DNA of 64,000 nucleotides from Oscillibacter sp. 1-3 (GCF_000403435.2 NZ_KE159703.1:1171033-1235032), one strand, 5' to 3'. Counted from the stretch's first letter, positions 7,758 to 17,329 are shown. Notes: a model not told the origin generated them from the sequence alone. A program made the numbers and translations.

Positions 7758-7822
7758 CGGGTATAAGAGAGTGTCCGCGGCGCTCTCTATATCATATATC
7801 ATTTGCTTACAAGGAGGTTGTC

Positions 7823-9199
7823 ATGATGACGCAGAAAACAGATACACGCACAAAATTGCTGACGGCTCCGCCGTTTCGGCTTATGCTCTCTCTGAGTATT
7901 CCCGCCATCATTGGGATGGTAGTCGTTGGTCTGTATAACTTTATGGATCGGGTTTTTGTGGGGCAGCTTATCAGCGAAGTGGCGATGGGGGCGGTTTCCG
8001 TTTCCTACCCCTTTACGTTGATTAACACCGGTGTTTCCACGTTGATCGGCGTTGGTTCAGCCTCGGTCCTGTCCCGCGCCATTGGGAAAAAGGACCAAAT
8101 GACCGTTGACAAGATCATGGGCAATCTGATTGCCATGAATCTGCTCCTGGGAGCGGTTATCACAGCTCTCGGTATGATGTTCACCCGGCCGCTTTTGTCC
8201 CTGAGCGGTGCGGAGGGCGAGATTCTGAACCATGCGGAGCGTTATCTCCATATCATTTTCGCGGGTTCTCTGTTTGTCAACTTCGCGCAGTCTGCAAACA
8301 TGATTATGCGCGGAGAGGGCATTTTGAAAAAAGCGATGCTGATTACCGGCACCGGAGCGGTTCTGAATATCATTCTTGATCCAATGTTCATTACGCTGCT
8401 GAATGCCCAGGGCAAGGGAATTGAGGGCGCAGCCTATGCCACCGTCGCCTCACAGATTGTAACCGCTGCGATTACACTGTGGTATTTTCTGATGAAAAGC
8501 AAGGTTGTCCGTATTCACGGGATTCGGCTGGAAACCTCTCTGATTTCTGAAATTTTGGGAGTAGGCTTCTCCGCCATGCTCATGCAGGTCATGACAATGG
8601 TCCAACAGACCACCCTGTACCATGTTGCGGCCAGACACGGCGGCGACACCTGGCAGATCATTTTGGGCGCGGCGCTGAGCATCCAGTCCTTTACGATGAT
8701 TCCTCTGTGGGGAGCTGGTCAGGGGTTCCAGCCTGCCGCCGGAACGAACTATGGAGCAAAGCAGTATGACCGGGTGAAACAAATCACAAGGGCTTTTATG
8801 ATGGGTGTTACAGTGCTTAGTTTGATTTTCTATATCCCCATCCAGCTTGCGCCGGAAACCATTCTATCCTGGTTCATCAAGGATGCCGGAATCGTCAGCC
8901 AAGGCGTGACGGACTTCCGCATCCTGTTCAGCACCTACATTGTGCTTGGCTTTGTCCTGATGGTGATTACCCTGATGCAGTCCCTTGGAAAAGCGTCCAA
9001 GGCAAGTGTGTTGGTCATAATGCGTCAGATCATTCTGTTTGTTCCCCTGGCCATCCTCCTGCCCCGGATTGGCAGTCTGGGTGTGCATGGCGTATTCCTC
9101 GCCCCGGCTGTGACTGATTTGATTATTTTGGTTCTGGCAGTCGTTATGCTGACTGGGGAGTTTCATGGCCTGTCCCGGCTGGCAGCGCAGAAAAAATAA
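7823..9199 (+). CDS. MATE-family multidrug/metabolite exporter
   Basis: 458 residues, the usual MATE length, with about 12 hydrophobic spans. The first helix (PFRLMLSLSIPAIIGMVVVGLYNFMDRVFVGQ) and the GAGQGFQPAAGTNYGAKQYDRV loop at the start of the second half are family signatures (DinF/NorM-type). MATE proteins expel cationic or organic compounds using Na+ or H+ gradients. AAGGAGG sits before tandem ATGs at 7823/7826. It is cotranscribed with the two ABC half-transporters that follow at 17 bp, behind the operator dyad and the TetR gene. Confidence 0.93.
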   Translation: MMTQKTDTRTKLLTAPPFRLMLSLSIPAIIGMVVVGLYNFMDRVFVGQLISEVAMGAVSVSYPFTLINTGVSTLIGVGSASVLSRAIGKKDQMTVDKIMGNLIAMNLLLGAVITALGMMFTRPLLSLSGAEGEILNHAERYLHIIFAGSLFVNFAQSANMIMRGEGILKKAMLITGTGAVLNIILDPMFITLLNAQGKGIEGAAYATVASQIVTAAITLWYFLMKSKVVRIHGIRLETSLISEILGVGFSAMLMQVMTMVQQTTLYHVAARHGGDTWQIILGAALSIQSFTMIPLWGAGQGFQPAAGTNYGAKQYDRVKQITRAFMMGVTVLSLIFYIPIQLAPETILSWFIKDAGIVSQGVTDFRILFSTYIVLGFVLMVITLMQSLGKASKASVLVIMRQIILFVPLAILLPRIGSLGVHGVFLAPAVTDLIILVLAVVMLTGEFHGLSRLAAQKK

Positions 9200-9216
9200 C
9201 TTGAGGAGGGATTCAC

Positions 9217-10992
9217 TTGAAGAAAAACAGCAATCTCAAAGAACTCATGGGCTATGCCGGTGGACACAGGTATCTGACTTACTTATCCCTGCTGCTGTCC
9301 GCTGCCAGCGCGGTTCTGGCCCTTTTTCCTTTCGTGTTCTTATTTCGAATCATCCAAGAGGTCATTGCGGTGGCTCCCAATTATGCGCAGGCCACCCATA
9401 TTGTCCGCAATGGCTGGATGGCGGTGGGCTTCGCATTGGTGTCCATCGTGATCTATGTCTGCGCCCTGATGTGCTCCCATCTGTCGGCGTTCCGCATTGC
9501 CGGAAATATCCGCAAGGCGCTGATGGCCCACATCGCCCAGCTCCCCCTGGGCTTTATCGGAGAGATGGGCAGCGGGAAAATCCGCCGCATCGTCAATGAC
9601 AGCAGCGCGGCCACGGAAACGTATCTTGCCCATCAGCTCCCGGATATGTCGGCGGCAATCACCACGCCGGTCTGCATGGTTGCCATGCTGTTCCTGTTCG
9701 ACTGGCGGTTTGGTCTTGTCAGCCTCCTGCCGATCGTCCTGGGGTTCGCCGCCATGTTCAAAATGGCCGGTCCCAGCATGGCGGTGGACATGAAAAATTT
9801 TAACAACGCCCTGGCGGATATGAACAATGAGGCGGTGGAGTATGTGCGGGGAATCCCCGTAGTCAAAACCTTTGGTCAGACCGTCCACTCCTTCAAACGG
9901 TTCAAAGGCACCATTGACAACTATTACAGGTTTTGTGTGGGCTATTGCAAAAAATGCCGCCCGCCTATGCTGATGTATACGGTGTTCATCAACAGCGCCT
10001 TTGCGTTTCTCATTGTGCTGGCGCTGATCCTCGCGGGCGGCGGGCCGGTGGCACAGCCTGTCCTGCTGAATTTCATCTTCTATGTGATCTTCACGCCTAT
10101 CATTGCCACGGCCATGTCCAAGGTCATGTACATGAGTGAGAACGGGATGATTGTGGCGGACGCGCTCTCCCGCATCCACTCCATTTTGGATGCGGAGCCG
10201 CTGCCGGAACCCTATCGGGGTAAAGTGCCGGCTGACAACTCGGTTACTCTTGAAAACGTAACATTCCGCTACACAGGCGGGACATCAGACGCGCTCCATG
10301 ATGTGACCATCCGTGTGGGCGCTGGGGAAACCGTGGCCCTGGTAGGGCCTTCCGGCGGCGGCAAGACCACTGTGGCAGGGTTAATTTCCCGGTTTTGGGA
10401 TGCAACCGGCGGAGCCATTCAAATCGGCGGCGTCAATGTGAAGGACATCCCCAAAGAAGAGTTAACGGACACCGTGGCCTATGTGTTCCAGGACAGCCGC
10501 CTGCTGAAAACCTCCATTCTGGAAAATGTACGGCTCTCCCGGCCCAACGCCTCCCGGCAGGAGGTGGAGCAGGCGCTGCATGAGGCACAATGTGATGACA
10601 TTATTGCCAAACTGCCCCAGGGTATTGACACAGTGATTGGCACAAAGGGCGTATACCTCTCCGGCGGAGAACAGCAGCGCATCGCCATTGCCCGCGTCAT
10701 GCTGAAAAACGCGCCCATCCTCATTCTGGACGAGGCCACCGCTTTTGCAGACCCGGAGAACGAAGCGCTGGTACAGCGGGCTTTTGAACGGCTCTCCAAA
10801 GGAAAAACCGTCATTATGATCGCGCACAGGCTGACCACCATCAAGAACGCCGACCGTATTTTTGTGCTGCGGGAGGGCCGTGTGGAAGAGAGCGGGACCC
10901 ACGATTCTCTTGTGGCCGGGGGCGGCCTCTACGCCAAAATGTGGAAGGATTATCAAACCTCTGTGAGCTGGAAGGTAGGTGCGGCAAAATGA
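9217..10992 (+). CDS. ABC half-transporter, permease-ATPase fusion (first partner)
   Basis: 591 residues from a TTG start with a strong GAGGAGGG site. An N-terminal six-helix type IV exporter-fold membrane domain (about 20-310) precedes the ATPase: Walker A GPSGGGKTT, Q-loop YVFQDSRLL, signature LSGGEQQR, Walker B ILILDEATAFADPENE, H-loop IAHR. The DEATAFADPENE variant recalls the IrtA/YbtP-type group, some of which import metallophores although they look like exporters. It forms a heterodimer with the next gene (ATGA overlap). The nearby ZIP and HMA genes make a metal-related role possible, not shown. Confidence 0.88.
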   Translation: MKKNSNLKELMGYAGGHRYLTYLSLLLSAASAVLALFPFVFLFRIIQEVIAVAPNYAQATHIVRNGWMAVGFALVSIVIYVCALMCSHLSAFRIAGNIRKALMAHIAQLPLGFIGEMGSGKIRRIVNDSSAATETYLAHQLPDMSAAITTPVCMVAMLFLFDWRFGLVSLLPIVLGFAAMFKMAGPSMAVDMKNFNNALADMNNEAVEYVRGIPVVKTFGQTVHSFKRFKGTIDNYYRFCVGYCKKCRPPMLMYTVFINSAFAFLIVLALILAGGGPVAQPVLLNFIFYVIFTPIIATAMSKVMYMSENGMIVADALSRIHSILDAEPLPEPYRGKVPADNSVTLENVTFRYTGGTSDALHDVTIRVGAGETVALVGPSGGGKTTVAGLISRFWDATGGAIQIGGVNVKDIPKEELTDTVAYVFQDSRLLKTSILENVRLSRPNASRQEVEQALHEAQCDDIIAKLPQGIDTVIGTKGVYLSGGEQQRIAIARVMLKNAPILILDEATAFADPENEALVQRAFERLSKGKTVIMIAHRLTTIKNADRIFVLREGRVEESGTHDSLVAGGGLYAKMWKDYQTSVSWKVGAAK

Positions 10993-12722
10993 TTGATAAG
11001 CTGATGAAACGCTTTGCCCTCTCCCGCGAGGGAGCAAAGGGGCTGGTGCGGGCCGTTGCCGCCTGCACTGTGGCTGACCTGGCGCTGATGTTCCCCGTTG
11101 GGCTTCTCTATCTGCTGGTCAGTGATTTTCTGCGGGCCGGCCGGTCCTTCGGCAGCTATGGACTTTATGGCCTTGGAATCGCTGCGGCGCTGGTTTTAAT
11201 TTGGCTCACCGAGTTTTGGAAGTACAACGCCACCTATTTTTCCACTTACCGGGAATCCGGGGCCTGCCGTATCCGGCTGGCGGAAAAACTGCGGCAGCTT
11301 CCGCTGGCCTTCTTCGGCAAGAAGGACTTGGCCGATCTGACCAATACCATCATGGGAGACGTGCAGACAACCGAGCAGATGTTTTCCCACTATGTCCCGC
11401 AGTTCTATGGTTCCATCATCTCCACTTGCCTCGTGGCGATCAATTTGCTGATTTATGATTGGCAAATGGCCCTTGCCGCGCTATGGGTGCTGCCGGTGGC
11501 GCTGCTGCTGGTTGGCCTGTCCAAAAAAACACAAAATTATTTTTCCCGCCGTCAGAATGACGCCCTGGTCGCTGTGGCAGATGGCGTGCAGGAGTGCCTG
11601 GAGACCATCCGTGATCTGAAAAGCAGCAAAGCGGAGAGAAAATACCTTGACGGGTTGGGAGAGAAAATTGACGCTCTGGAGGTGCGGCACATCAAGAGTG
11701 AGCTGGGCACGGCCATGTTTGTGGTGCCGGCGCAGATGGTTTTGAAGCTGGGGATCGCCTCGGTCGCACTGGCGGGCAGTATGCGCCTGATGAGCGGGGA
11801 GCTGTCCCTCGTGACCTTCTTCCTGTTCCTGCTTGTGGTTTCCCGCATCTATGAGCCGATGAACTTCTCCCTGCAAAATCTGGCGGCTATGAACTCCCTG
11901 CAAATCAATATTGACCGCATGAACGAAATCAATGAAACCTCATCTCAAAGCGGCGAAATGGCCTTTTCTCCCAAGGGCTGCGACATCGCCTTTGAACATG
12001 TGGGCTTTGCCTATAACAGCGGCGAAACGGTGCTGAAGGACGTCTCTTTTATCGCAAAGCAGGGCGAGGTCACAGCACTGATTGGTCCCTCCGGGGGCGG
12101 CAAGTCCACCGCTGTAAAATTGGCAGCGCGGTTCTGGGATATAGACCGGGGCCGGATCACAGTCGGCGGCGTGGATGTGAGCAAGGTTGACCCGGAAAAG
12201 CTCCTGACTGCTTACTCCATTGTGTTCCAGGATGTGACGCTGTTCAACAACACCGTGATGGAGAACATCCGCATTGGCCGGAAAAACGCCTCCGACGCAG
12301 AGGTCATCCAGGCGGCAAAAGAGGCCATGTGCGATGAATTTATCGCCAAGCTCCCCCAGGGGTATCAGACCATGATCGGGGAAAACGGTTCTACCCTCTC
12401 CGGAGGCGAGCGGCAACGGATTTCCATAGCCCGCGCACTTCTGAAAGACGCGCCCATCATCCTGTTGGACGAGGCCACCGCCTCTTTGGACGCGGAGAAC
12501 GAGACGGAAATTCAGCAGGCCATCTCCCGGCTGGTAGAGCGAAAAACGGTGCTGATTATCGCTCACCGTATGCGGACAGTGGAGAACGCCGACAAGATTG
12601 TGGTGCTGTCCGAGGGAACGGTGGCCGAGATGGGGACCCCGGAGGAGCTGATGCGGAAGAACGGGGCCTTTGCCCGGATGGTAAAGCTGCAAACCGAGAG
12701 TCAGAATTGGGCGCTGGAATAA
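10989..12722 (+). CDS. ABC half-transporter, permease-ATPase fusion (second partner)
   Basis: 577 residues from the ATG that overlaps the stop of the first partner (ATGA), so the two are translationally coupled. The membrane domain covers about 20-300. The ATPase has Walker A GPSGGGKST, Q-loop IVFQDVTLF, signature LSGGERQR, Walker B IILLDEATASLDAENE and H-loop IAHRM, all intact. Both partners keep complete catalytic motifs. The pair resembles IrtAB/YbtPQ-type heterodimers or drug exporters; the sequence alone does not decide direction. The operon ends at the hairpin 12767-12805. Confidence 0.88.
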   Translation: MIDKLMKRFALSREGAKGLVRAVAACTVADLALMFPVGLLYLLVSDFLRAGRSFGSYGLYGLGIAAALVLIWLTEFWKYNATYFSTYRESGACRIRLAEKLRQLPLAFFGKKDLADLTNTIMGDVQTTEQMFSHYVPQFYGSIISTCLVAINLLIYDWQMALAALWVLPVALLLVGLSKKTQNYFSRRQNDALVAVADGVQECLETIRDLKSSKAERKYLDGLGEKIDALEVRHIKSELGTAMFVVPAQMVLKLGIASVALAGSMRLMSGELSLVTFFLFLLVVSRIYEPMNFSLQNLAAMNSLQINIDRMNEINETSSQSGEMAFSPKGCDIAFEHVGFAYNSGETVLKDVSFIAKQGEVTALIGPSGGGKSTAVKLAARFWDIDRGRITVGGVDVSKVDPEKLLTAYSIVFQDVTLFNNTVMENIRIGRKNASDAEVIQAAKEAMCDEFIAKLPQGYQTMIGENGSTLSGGERQRISIARALLKDAPIILLDEATASLDAENETEIQQAISRLVERKTVLIIAHRMRTVENADKIVVLSEGTVAEMGTPEELMRKNGAFARMVKLQTESQNWALE

Positions 12723-12766
12723 AGTTGGGGAGAACTGTCAAATTTTATAGCATCTGAATATAGAAA

Positions 12767-12805
12767 AAGCTGGGAAATAAGCAGTCGTTTCTTATTTCCC
12801 AGCTT
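12767..12805 (+). terminator. Terminator of the MATE-ABC operon
   Basis: Perfect 15-bp arms (AAGCTGGGAAATAAG / CTTATTTCCCAGCTT) with a 9-nt loop, A-rich before and with a short T-rich tail. It could work in both directions. Confidence 0.8.
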
Positions 12806-12891
12806 CTATTTGTATGAGATTCCACTCGCATCTCCGAATAAAAGACGAAGATGACAAGAGAAAAAACTCACATTCCCCCTTGACAACATCT

Positions 12892-13086
12892 TTAGAAGCA
12901 GTATATCTCAGATTTCAAAATTCGCCCAAAGCCCTCCATAGGCGCATTATCCAGACATTTGCCTGGACGAGACATGCTTCGACAGATTCCGGCCTCTTTC
13001 ATTCTCCTCTGAAAAGCGCGGCTGGTATATTGAGCGCCTCGGTCAATGTGGACCAATGGACACGCATCATGATACCGTTGGAACAC
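12892..13086 (-). pseudogene. IS3-family transposase fragment
   Basis: About 64 residues of the C-terminal catalytic core: LVHIDRGAQYTSRAFQRRM (second catalytic Asp) and MSRPGKCLDNAPMEGFGRILKSE (catalytic Glu). Everything before and after is lost. The stretch 13087-13386 holds no recognisable gene; it may be further decayed IS sequence. Confidence 0.8.
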
Positions 13087-13386
13087 CTGCTTGAGACAGA
13101 GTCCAAGTGTGGGCTGAATTTACACATCGAATGTATGAGAAGCCTGATACCATGTCAGACAGAGGAGAAACCCATGAACCGCAACGGCAGCAGGGGTTCA
13201 AATCCCGCATTTTACACGTTTTGCACCTTGATCTTGAACTGTCTGCTTTTGGCCGGTGACATATGGTGTCCTGAGTTGAAAAACTGTAACCCTTGACATA
13301 CAAGGGCTGCAGGTAAAGAATGCCCCCACCTGGGCCATGTTTGAACAACTGACAACTATTTGTTCAGATTGGGCAGGGTCATTCAA

Positions 13387-14817
13387 TTAAAGCGCCTTTA
13401 GAATCCTGCGAATCAGTTTGTCCGCCGTTCCCACGGAGGTGATGCTCAAATTCTCCCGCGGGGAATGCGGATCGTTCAGCTCCGGTCCATAGGAGATGGC
13501 GTCCGTAAATCCGAGCTGCTCCATGAGAATTCCGCATTCAAGTCCACCGTGGAGAATTTTGAACGACGCGGGAGACCCGGTAACAGCCTGATAGGCCTCC
13601 ATGGCCAGCGTACGAATGGGAGATGCGCGCCGGAATTCCCATCCTGGATAGAAATCCGCCTCCTCCAGCTCTGCGCTGCATAAGCCGGCGAGTATACGCA
13701 GCTGAGGAAGGAGCCAGGAGGTAAGATGCGCAGGGATTGTGCTGCGGACGCTGCAGCGGACGGCCAGGCAATCGTTTTCCACACGGCAGGAACCGATGTT
13801 CATGGAGGTCACGGTAAAATCCATAGCGTGGTCCCGAGCCAAAACTCCGTTGGGAAGCAGTATGAGAAATTGCTTGACGCAGGCAGTGGAGGCAGAAGTC
13901 ATTCTGAGCGCCTCGGGTTCGGAGCTGGTAATACAGATCTCCAGTTCTGGGTCCACAGATTCATATTCCCGCCGCAGAGCGTCGTTTTGCTGTGCGATCT
14001 GGCTGTGAAGCGCGGATATATCTGCGCAGCTCAGTACGGCGTATGCATTGCGGGCAATTGCGTTATCCTTGCCGCCGCCTCCCATGGAAATCAGCCGCCA
14101 CTCCGCAGTCAGATTGTTTAGAACACGTGCCAACACCTGATTGGCGTTTGCGCGGCCAAGGTGGATCTCAGCGCCGGAATGGCCGCCCAAAAGGCCGCGC
14201 ACATCGATGCGGAAGCAAGGGTCCGCATTGCTTTCCCGCTCAATAGGGATACGGAAGACCGTGCGGCCGCCGCCGGCCGCGCCGGCAATAAAAACGCCTT
14301 CCCAGCCGCTGTCGAGATTGATTAGGGTTTTTGACTCGAATGCCCAGCCGGAGCTGGACAGCTGCCGGGCGCCGGTCATACCGGCCTCTTCCCCGGCGGT
14401 AAAGAGGACTTCCAATGGAGGGTGCTCGGCATTGGGATCGTCCAGAACAGCCATAATGAGGGAGACACCGATTCCGTTATCGGCGCCGAGTGTGGTGCCG
14501 TCCGCGACAAGGTATCCGTCACGGACTTGAATGGAGATGGGGTCGCTTTGAAAATCATGAGCGGACTCCGGTGTTTTTTCGCAGACCATATCCAGATGAG
14601 CCTGCAAAAGAATCGGGGGATGATTCTCTTTTCCTGGAGAGGCGGCCTTCTTTATAAAAACATTATTTGCAGAGTCCCTTTCCGCAAACAGATTTCTGGC
14701 GGACGCCCATGAAATCATGTGCGCTGCAATTGCCGCCTCGTTGCCGGAACCGCGGGGAATTGCGGAAATCTCCTCAAAAAATGAAAATACAGCCTGAGGC
14801 TCCAACGATAATGCCAT
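13387..14817 (-). CDS. pepD: Xaa-His dipeptidase (aminoacyl-histidine dipeptidase)
   Basis: 476 residues from the ATG at 14817, which has an AGGAAAGGAG site; the longer frame would begin inside the promoter palindrome. M20/M28-type zinc ligands are all present: LQAHLDMVCEK (His74, Asp76), LGADNGIG (Asp113), FTAGEEAGMTGA (Glu143-144). Length and order match PepD, which splits carnosine-like and other dipeptides in the cytoplasm. It is transcribed from the leftward half of the sigma-54 palindrome with a leader of roughly 40 nt and stands alone, so dipeptide cleavage is wired to the same signal as the transporter and M24 peptidase on the other side. Confidence 0.92.
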   Translation of the reverse strand: MALSLEPQAVFSFFEEISAIPRGSGNEAAIAAHMISWASARNLFAERDSANNVFIKKAASPGKENHPPILLQAHLDMVCEKTPESAHDFQSDPISIQVRDGYLVADGTTLGADNGIGVSLIMAVLDDPNAEHPPLEVLFTAGEEAGMTGARQLSSSGWAFESKTLINLDSGWEGVFIAGAAGGGRTVFRIPIERESNADPCFRIDVRGLLGGHSGAEIHLGRANANQVLARVLNNLTAEWRLISMGGGGKDNAIARNAYAVLSCADISALHSQIAQQNDALRREYESVDPELEICITSSEPEALRMTSASTACVKQFLILLPNGVLARDHAMDFTVTSMNIGSCRVENDCLAVRCSVRSTIPAHLTSWLLPQLRILAGLCSAELEEADFYPGWEFRRASPIRTLAMEAYQAVTGSPASFKILHGGLECGILMEQLGFTDAISYGPELNDPHSPRENLSITSVGTADKLIRRILKAL

Positions 14818-14860
14818 ATCGATACTCCTTTCCTGACTGAGCGGGGCGCCCAATAAGCGC

Positions 14861-14912
14861 ATATGAGCAAGAAACGCGCCAATATTAATATTGGCGCGTT
14901 TCTTGCTCATAT
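14861..14912. promoter_or_regulatory. Perfect 52-bp palindrome with divergent sigma-54 promoters
   Basis: Two 26-bp arms with no loop, identical by eye at every position. Rightwards it contains TGGCGC-GTTTC-TTGCT (14892-14907), the -24/-12 spacing of sigma-54 promoters (GG-N10-GC); by symmetry the same promoter faces left. The centre is GCCAATATTAATATTGGC. Expected starts are about 14917 (DUF819 operon) and 14856 (pepD). The same upstream box occurs at 17965-17995 and, inverted, at 32452-32483. Confidence 0.85.
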
Positions 14913-15006
14913 ATCCTTCAGCCGAATGAGTGTCTTTTGAAAATGCGGAGCACCGTTGGCAAAATAACTGAGGGCAAGTCCTTCAACAAAAAGGAGAAGA
15001 GAGAAA

Positions 15007-16164
15007 ATGATTACAACGGGTGTGGGCTTCTTGGCGTTTATCACGTTTTATACGGCCATAATTCTATGGCTGGCACGGAAATACCCACTAAAACTTTACA
15101 AAGTATTTCCGCCCATTCTGATGATCTATCTGCTGACGATGGTGCTTTTTACCTGCGGCGCATGGACAATGACGGAATCCATCACCGCGACAAAAACAGC
15201 GTTGGTTAACAACATGGTTCCCTGCATGGTATTTTTGATGTGCCTGAACTGCAATGTCAAGAGCATCTTGAAGCTGGGGCCGAAACTGTTGGCGGGCTTT
15301 TTCTGCGCGACCGCTACCATCTGCCTTGGATTCGTGGTTTCCTATCTGCTGTTTGGCCGCGCTTTGGGCTTCCCCGCAGCCGAGTTCGGCGCGGTGTGCG
15401 CTTCCTGGGTTGGCGGCATCCAGAACTTCCTGGCGGTCAAACAGTCCATGAATGTCCCTGACTCTGTGATGTCCAATATCATTTTGATGATTAATATCAA
15501 CTATTCCTTCTGGATCATGATTCTGGTGGCAATGTCTTCCCTGGCCCCCCGATTCAACAAGTGGACCAAGGCGGACGTGGCACAGATCCACGAGATTTCC
15601 CGCAGACTGGAAGAAGATGAGACAGAGGAGAGCGGCAGGATTGATAGTCTGAGCGTTTTGATGGTAATTGGCATCGGTCTGATGGTTGTGGCAATTTCCA
15701 GATTTGCAGCTGTCAAAATGCCCACCATTGCGTTTATCAACGCCAGTGTTTGGGAATACGTCCTTGTCAGCATTGCCGGCCTGGCATTGGGGGTGACCAG
15801 GCTGGGCGGACTCCGCGGGGCAAACCTGGTTTCCGATGTGATGCTGACTCTGGTCATGACCCTGCTGGCAACCGAGCTCAATCTCCTGCAGATTGCGGAC
15901 GCATGGCTCTATATCGCTGCCGGCGCAGTGGTACTGATCGTTCACGCGGTTTTGTATATTCTGCTGGCAAAGGTGTTCAGGCTGGATTTGCACACCTGCG
16001 GCACCGCGTCTATTGCCAATGTCGGCGGTCATTCGTCCGCCCCCATTATTGCGGCCACCTATCATCGCTCCTATGTGTCGATCTCTGTCATTATGTCCAC
16101 GGTGGGATGTGTGACCGGTACCTTTATTGGTCTGCTTGTCTCCCAGCTGCTGGCAATGCTCTAA
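15007..16164 (+). CDS. DUF819 (YjcL-like) membrane transporter
   Basis: 385 residues with about ten hydrophobic spans and a cytoplasmic loop near 190-210 (KADVAQIHEISRRLEEDETEESGR). The family pattern includes MVPCMVFLMCLNCN, FGAVCASWVGGIQNFLAVKQ and CGTASIANVGGHSSAPIIAATYH near the end. DUF819 proteins are secondary carriers of unknown substrate. AAGGAG precedes the ATG. It is the first gene of the rightward sigma-54 unit and is followed by a peptidase, so import of a dipeptide or amino acid derivative is a reasonable guess (inference). Confidence 0.85.
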   Translation: MITTGVGFLAFITFYTAIILWLARKYPLKLYKVFPPILMIYLLTMVLFTCGAWTMTESITATKTALVNNMVPCMVFLMCLNCNVKSILKLGPKLLAGFFCATATICLGFVVSYLLFGRALGFPAAEFGAVCASWVGGIQNFLAVKQSMNVPDSVMSNIILMININYSFWIMILVAMSSLAPRFNKWTKADVAQIHEISRRLEEDETEESGRIDSLSVLMVIGIGLMVVAISRFAAVKMPTIAFINASVWEYVLVSIAGLALGVTRLGGLRGANLVSDVMLTLVMTLLATELNLLQIADAWLYIAAGAVVLIVHAVLYILLAKVFRLDLHTCGTASIANVGGHSSAPIIAATYHRSYVSISVIMSTVGCVTGTFIGLLVSQLLAML

Positions 16165-16178
16165 ACTGCAAGCGGCTT

Positions 16179-16868
16179 ATGTACGAAGACGAAAAAGTTT
16201 TCGGAGTCCGGTATGCTCAGCGCCATGCCGAGCGTGCCATTTCCGAGATGGAGCAGTATCTGCGGCCCGGAATAACGGAGCGGCAGGCGGCCGCGAGGCT
16301 GAAAGAACTCTGCGCAAATATCCCCGGCGTGGAGCAAGCGCTCACGGATATGGTGATTTCCGGGCCCAACAGCGCAGAATATCACAATTTTGCCTCGGAC
16401 CGTGTGATTGGCAGAGGAGAACTGATCCTGATCGATTTCAGCATCGTGGTCAATGGCTGGTACAGTGATATGACCCGGATGTTCTCGCTGGGCGAGCCGG
16501 AACCGGAGGCACGGCGCATTTGCGGCATTGTCGCTGCGGCCAAGGAGCGGGCTGCGGCCGCGGCGTATCCTGGTGCGCCGGCCTCGGCTCTGCACCGGGA
16601 AGCCGCCGGAATTATCGAAAACCACGGATACGGGAACTGTTTTCCCCATGGACTTGGTCATGGAATCGGCCGTGAGATGCACGAACCGCTCCGGCTGAAT
16701 GAGGAGAGCCGGGACTGTCTGACACCGGGAACGGCATTCTCCATAGAACCGGGAATTTACCTCCCGGGACGTTTCGGAGCACGGCTTGAGGATCTTTACT
16801 ATATGAGCGGGGAGGGGATCGTCTGCTTGAATGAAAGACCGGCAGTCCTGAAAATATTGCCTGTATAA
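16179..16868 (+). CDS. M24-family metallopeptidase (Xaa-Pro peptidase type)
   Basis: 229 residues from the ATG at 16179; the reading frame is open further upstream but lies in the transporter gene. All five metal ligands of the pita-bread fold are present: LIDFSIVVNGWYSDMTRMF (Asp86, Asp97), HGLGHGIGREMHEP (His161), FSIEPGIY (Glu190), ARLEDLYY (Glu204), with His69 as a substrate-site residue. The N-terminal creatinase-like domain of prolidases is absent, so the size is that of a methionine aminopeptidase, but PGxxxxAL and HEP features are prolidase-like. No strong ribosome site; coupling to the transporter is likely. Confidence 0.88.
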   Translation: MYEDEKVFGVRYAQRHAERAISEMEQYLRPGITERQAAARLKELCANIPGVEQALTDMVISGPNSAEYHNFASDRVIGRGELILIDFSIVVNGWYSDMTRMFSLGEPEPEARRICGIVAAAKERAAAAAYPGAPASALHREAAGIIENHGYGNCFPHGLGHGIGREMHEPLRLNEESRDCLTPGTAFSIEPGIYLPGRFGARLEDLYYMSGEGIVCLNERPAVLKILPV

Positions 16869-16891
16869 TTTTGAAAAAAGGAGACGTTGTC

Positions 16892-17263
16892 ATGAACAAT
16901 TCAGTTGAAGAAGTGCGCGAAGTTTTGGAGCGGTATATCAAGGGAACCTATACCGCGGATATTCCCATGCTGGAAAGCGTTTTTCACATAGAGGCCCGGA
17001 TGACGGGCTATCTGGGGGATCAGCTGTTAATCGGCACTCCGGCGCCCTTCATTGAAGATATGGGTTCGCAGGCTTCCATGAAGGAGCAGGGAATCCCCTA
17101 TCAGGCAGAGGTCCGTGATGTGGAGGTGAATGGCAGTGTGGCGAAGGCGACCGTTCACGAGACCGGCTTTCGCGGCTCTGCGGAGCTGGTCGATCATTTC
17201 CACCTGCTCTGTGAGAATGGAGAGTGGAAGATTATTTCCAAAACCTTTACCACGATAGGCTGA
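16892..17263 (+). CDS. NTF2-like (SnoaL/lumazine-binding type) protein
   Basis: 123 residues from the ATG with AAAGGAG at the right distance. The order of elements (N-terminal helices VREVLERYIKGTYTADIPMLESVFH, then strands ending VDHFHLLCENGEWKIISKTFT) matches the NTF2-like fold in the putative lumazine-binding subfamily. Members act as small hydrolases or isomerases or only bind ligands. It lies in the DUF819-M24 operon between the peptidase and a C_GCAxxG protein. No catalytic residues can be named. Confidence 0.75.
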   Translation: MNNSVEEVREVLERYIKGTYTADIPMLESVFHIEARMTGYLGDQLLIGTPAPFIEDMGSQASMKEQGIPYQAEVRDVEVNGSVAKATVHETGFRGSAELVDHFHLLCENGEWKIISKTFTTIG

Positions 17264-17329
17264 ATCTGCATTTCATTTCCGCGCCGGACGATCCGGTCTG
17301 AATTGGCGCAGACGTCAAGGAGAGAGACT

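Noticed and set aside
13190-13215. GGGGTTCAAATCCC near 13196, like a tRNA T-arm and thus a possible attachment site
   Set aside because: Only three of five stem pairs form, no other tRNA part lies beside it, and no integrase or matching second copy was seen.
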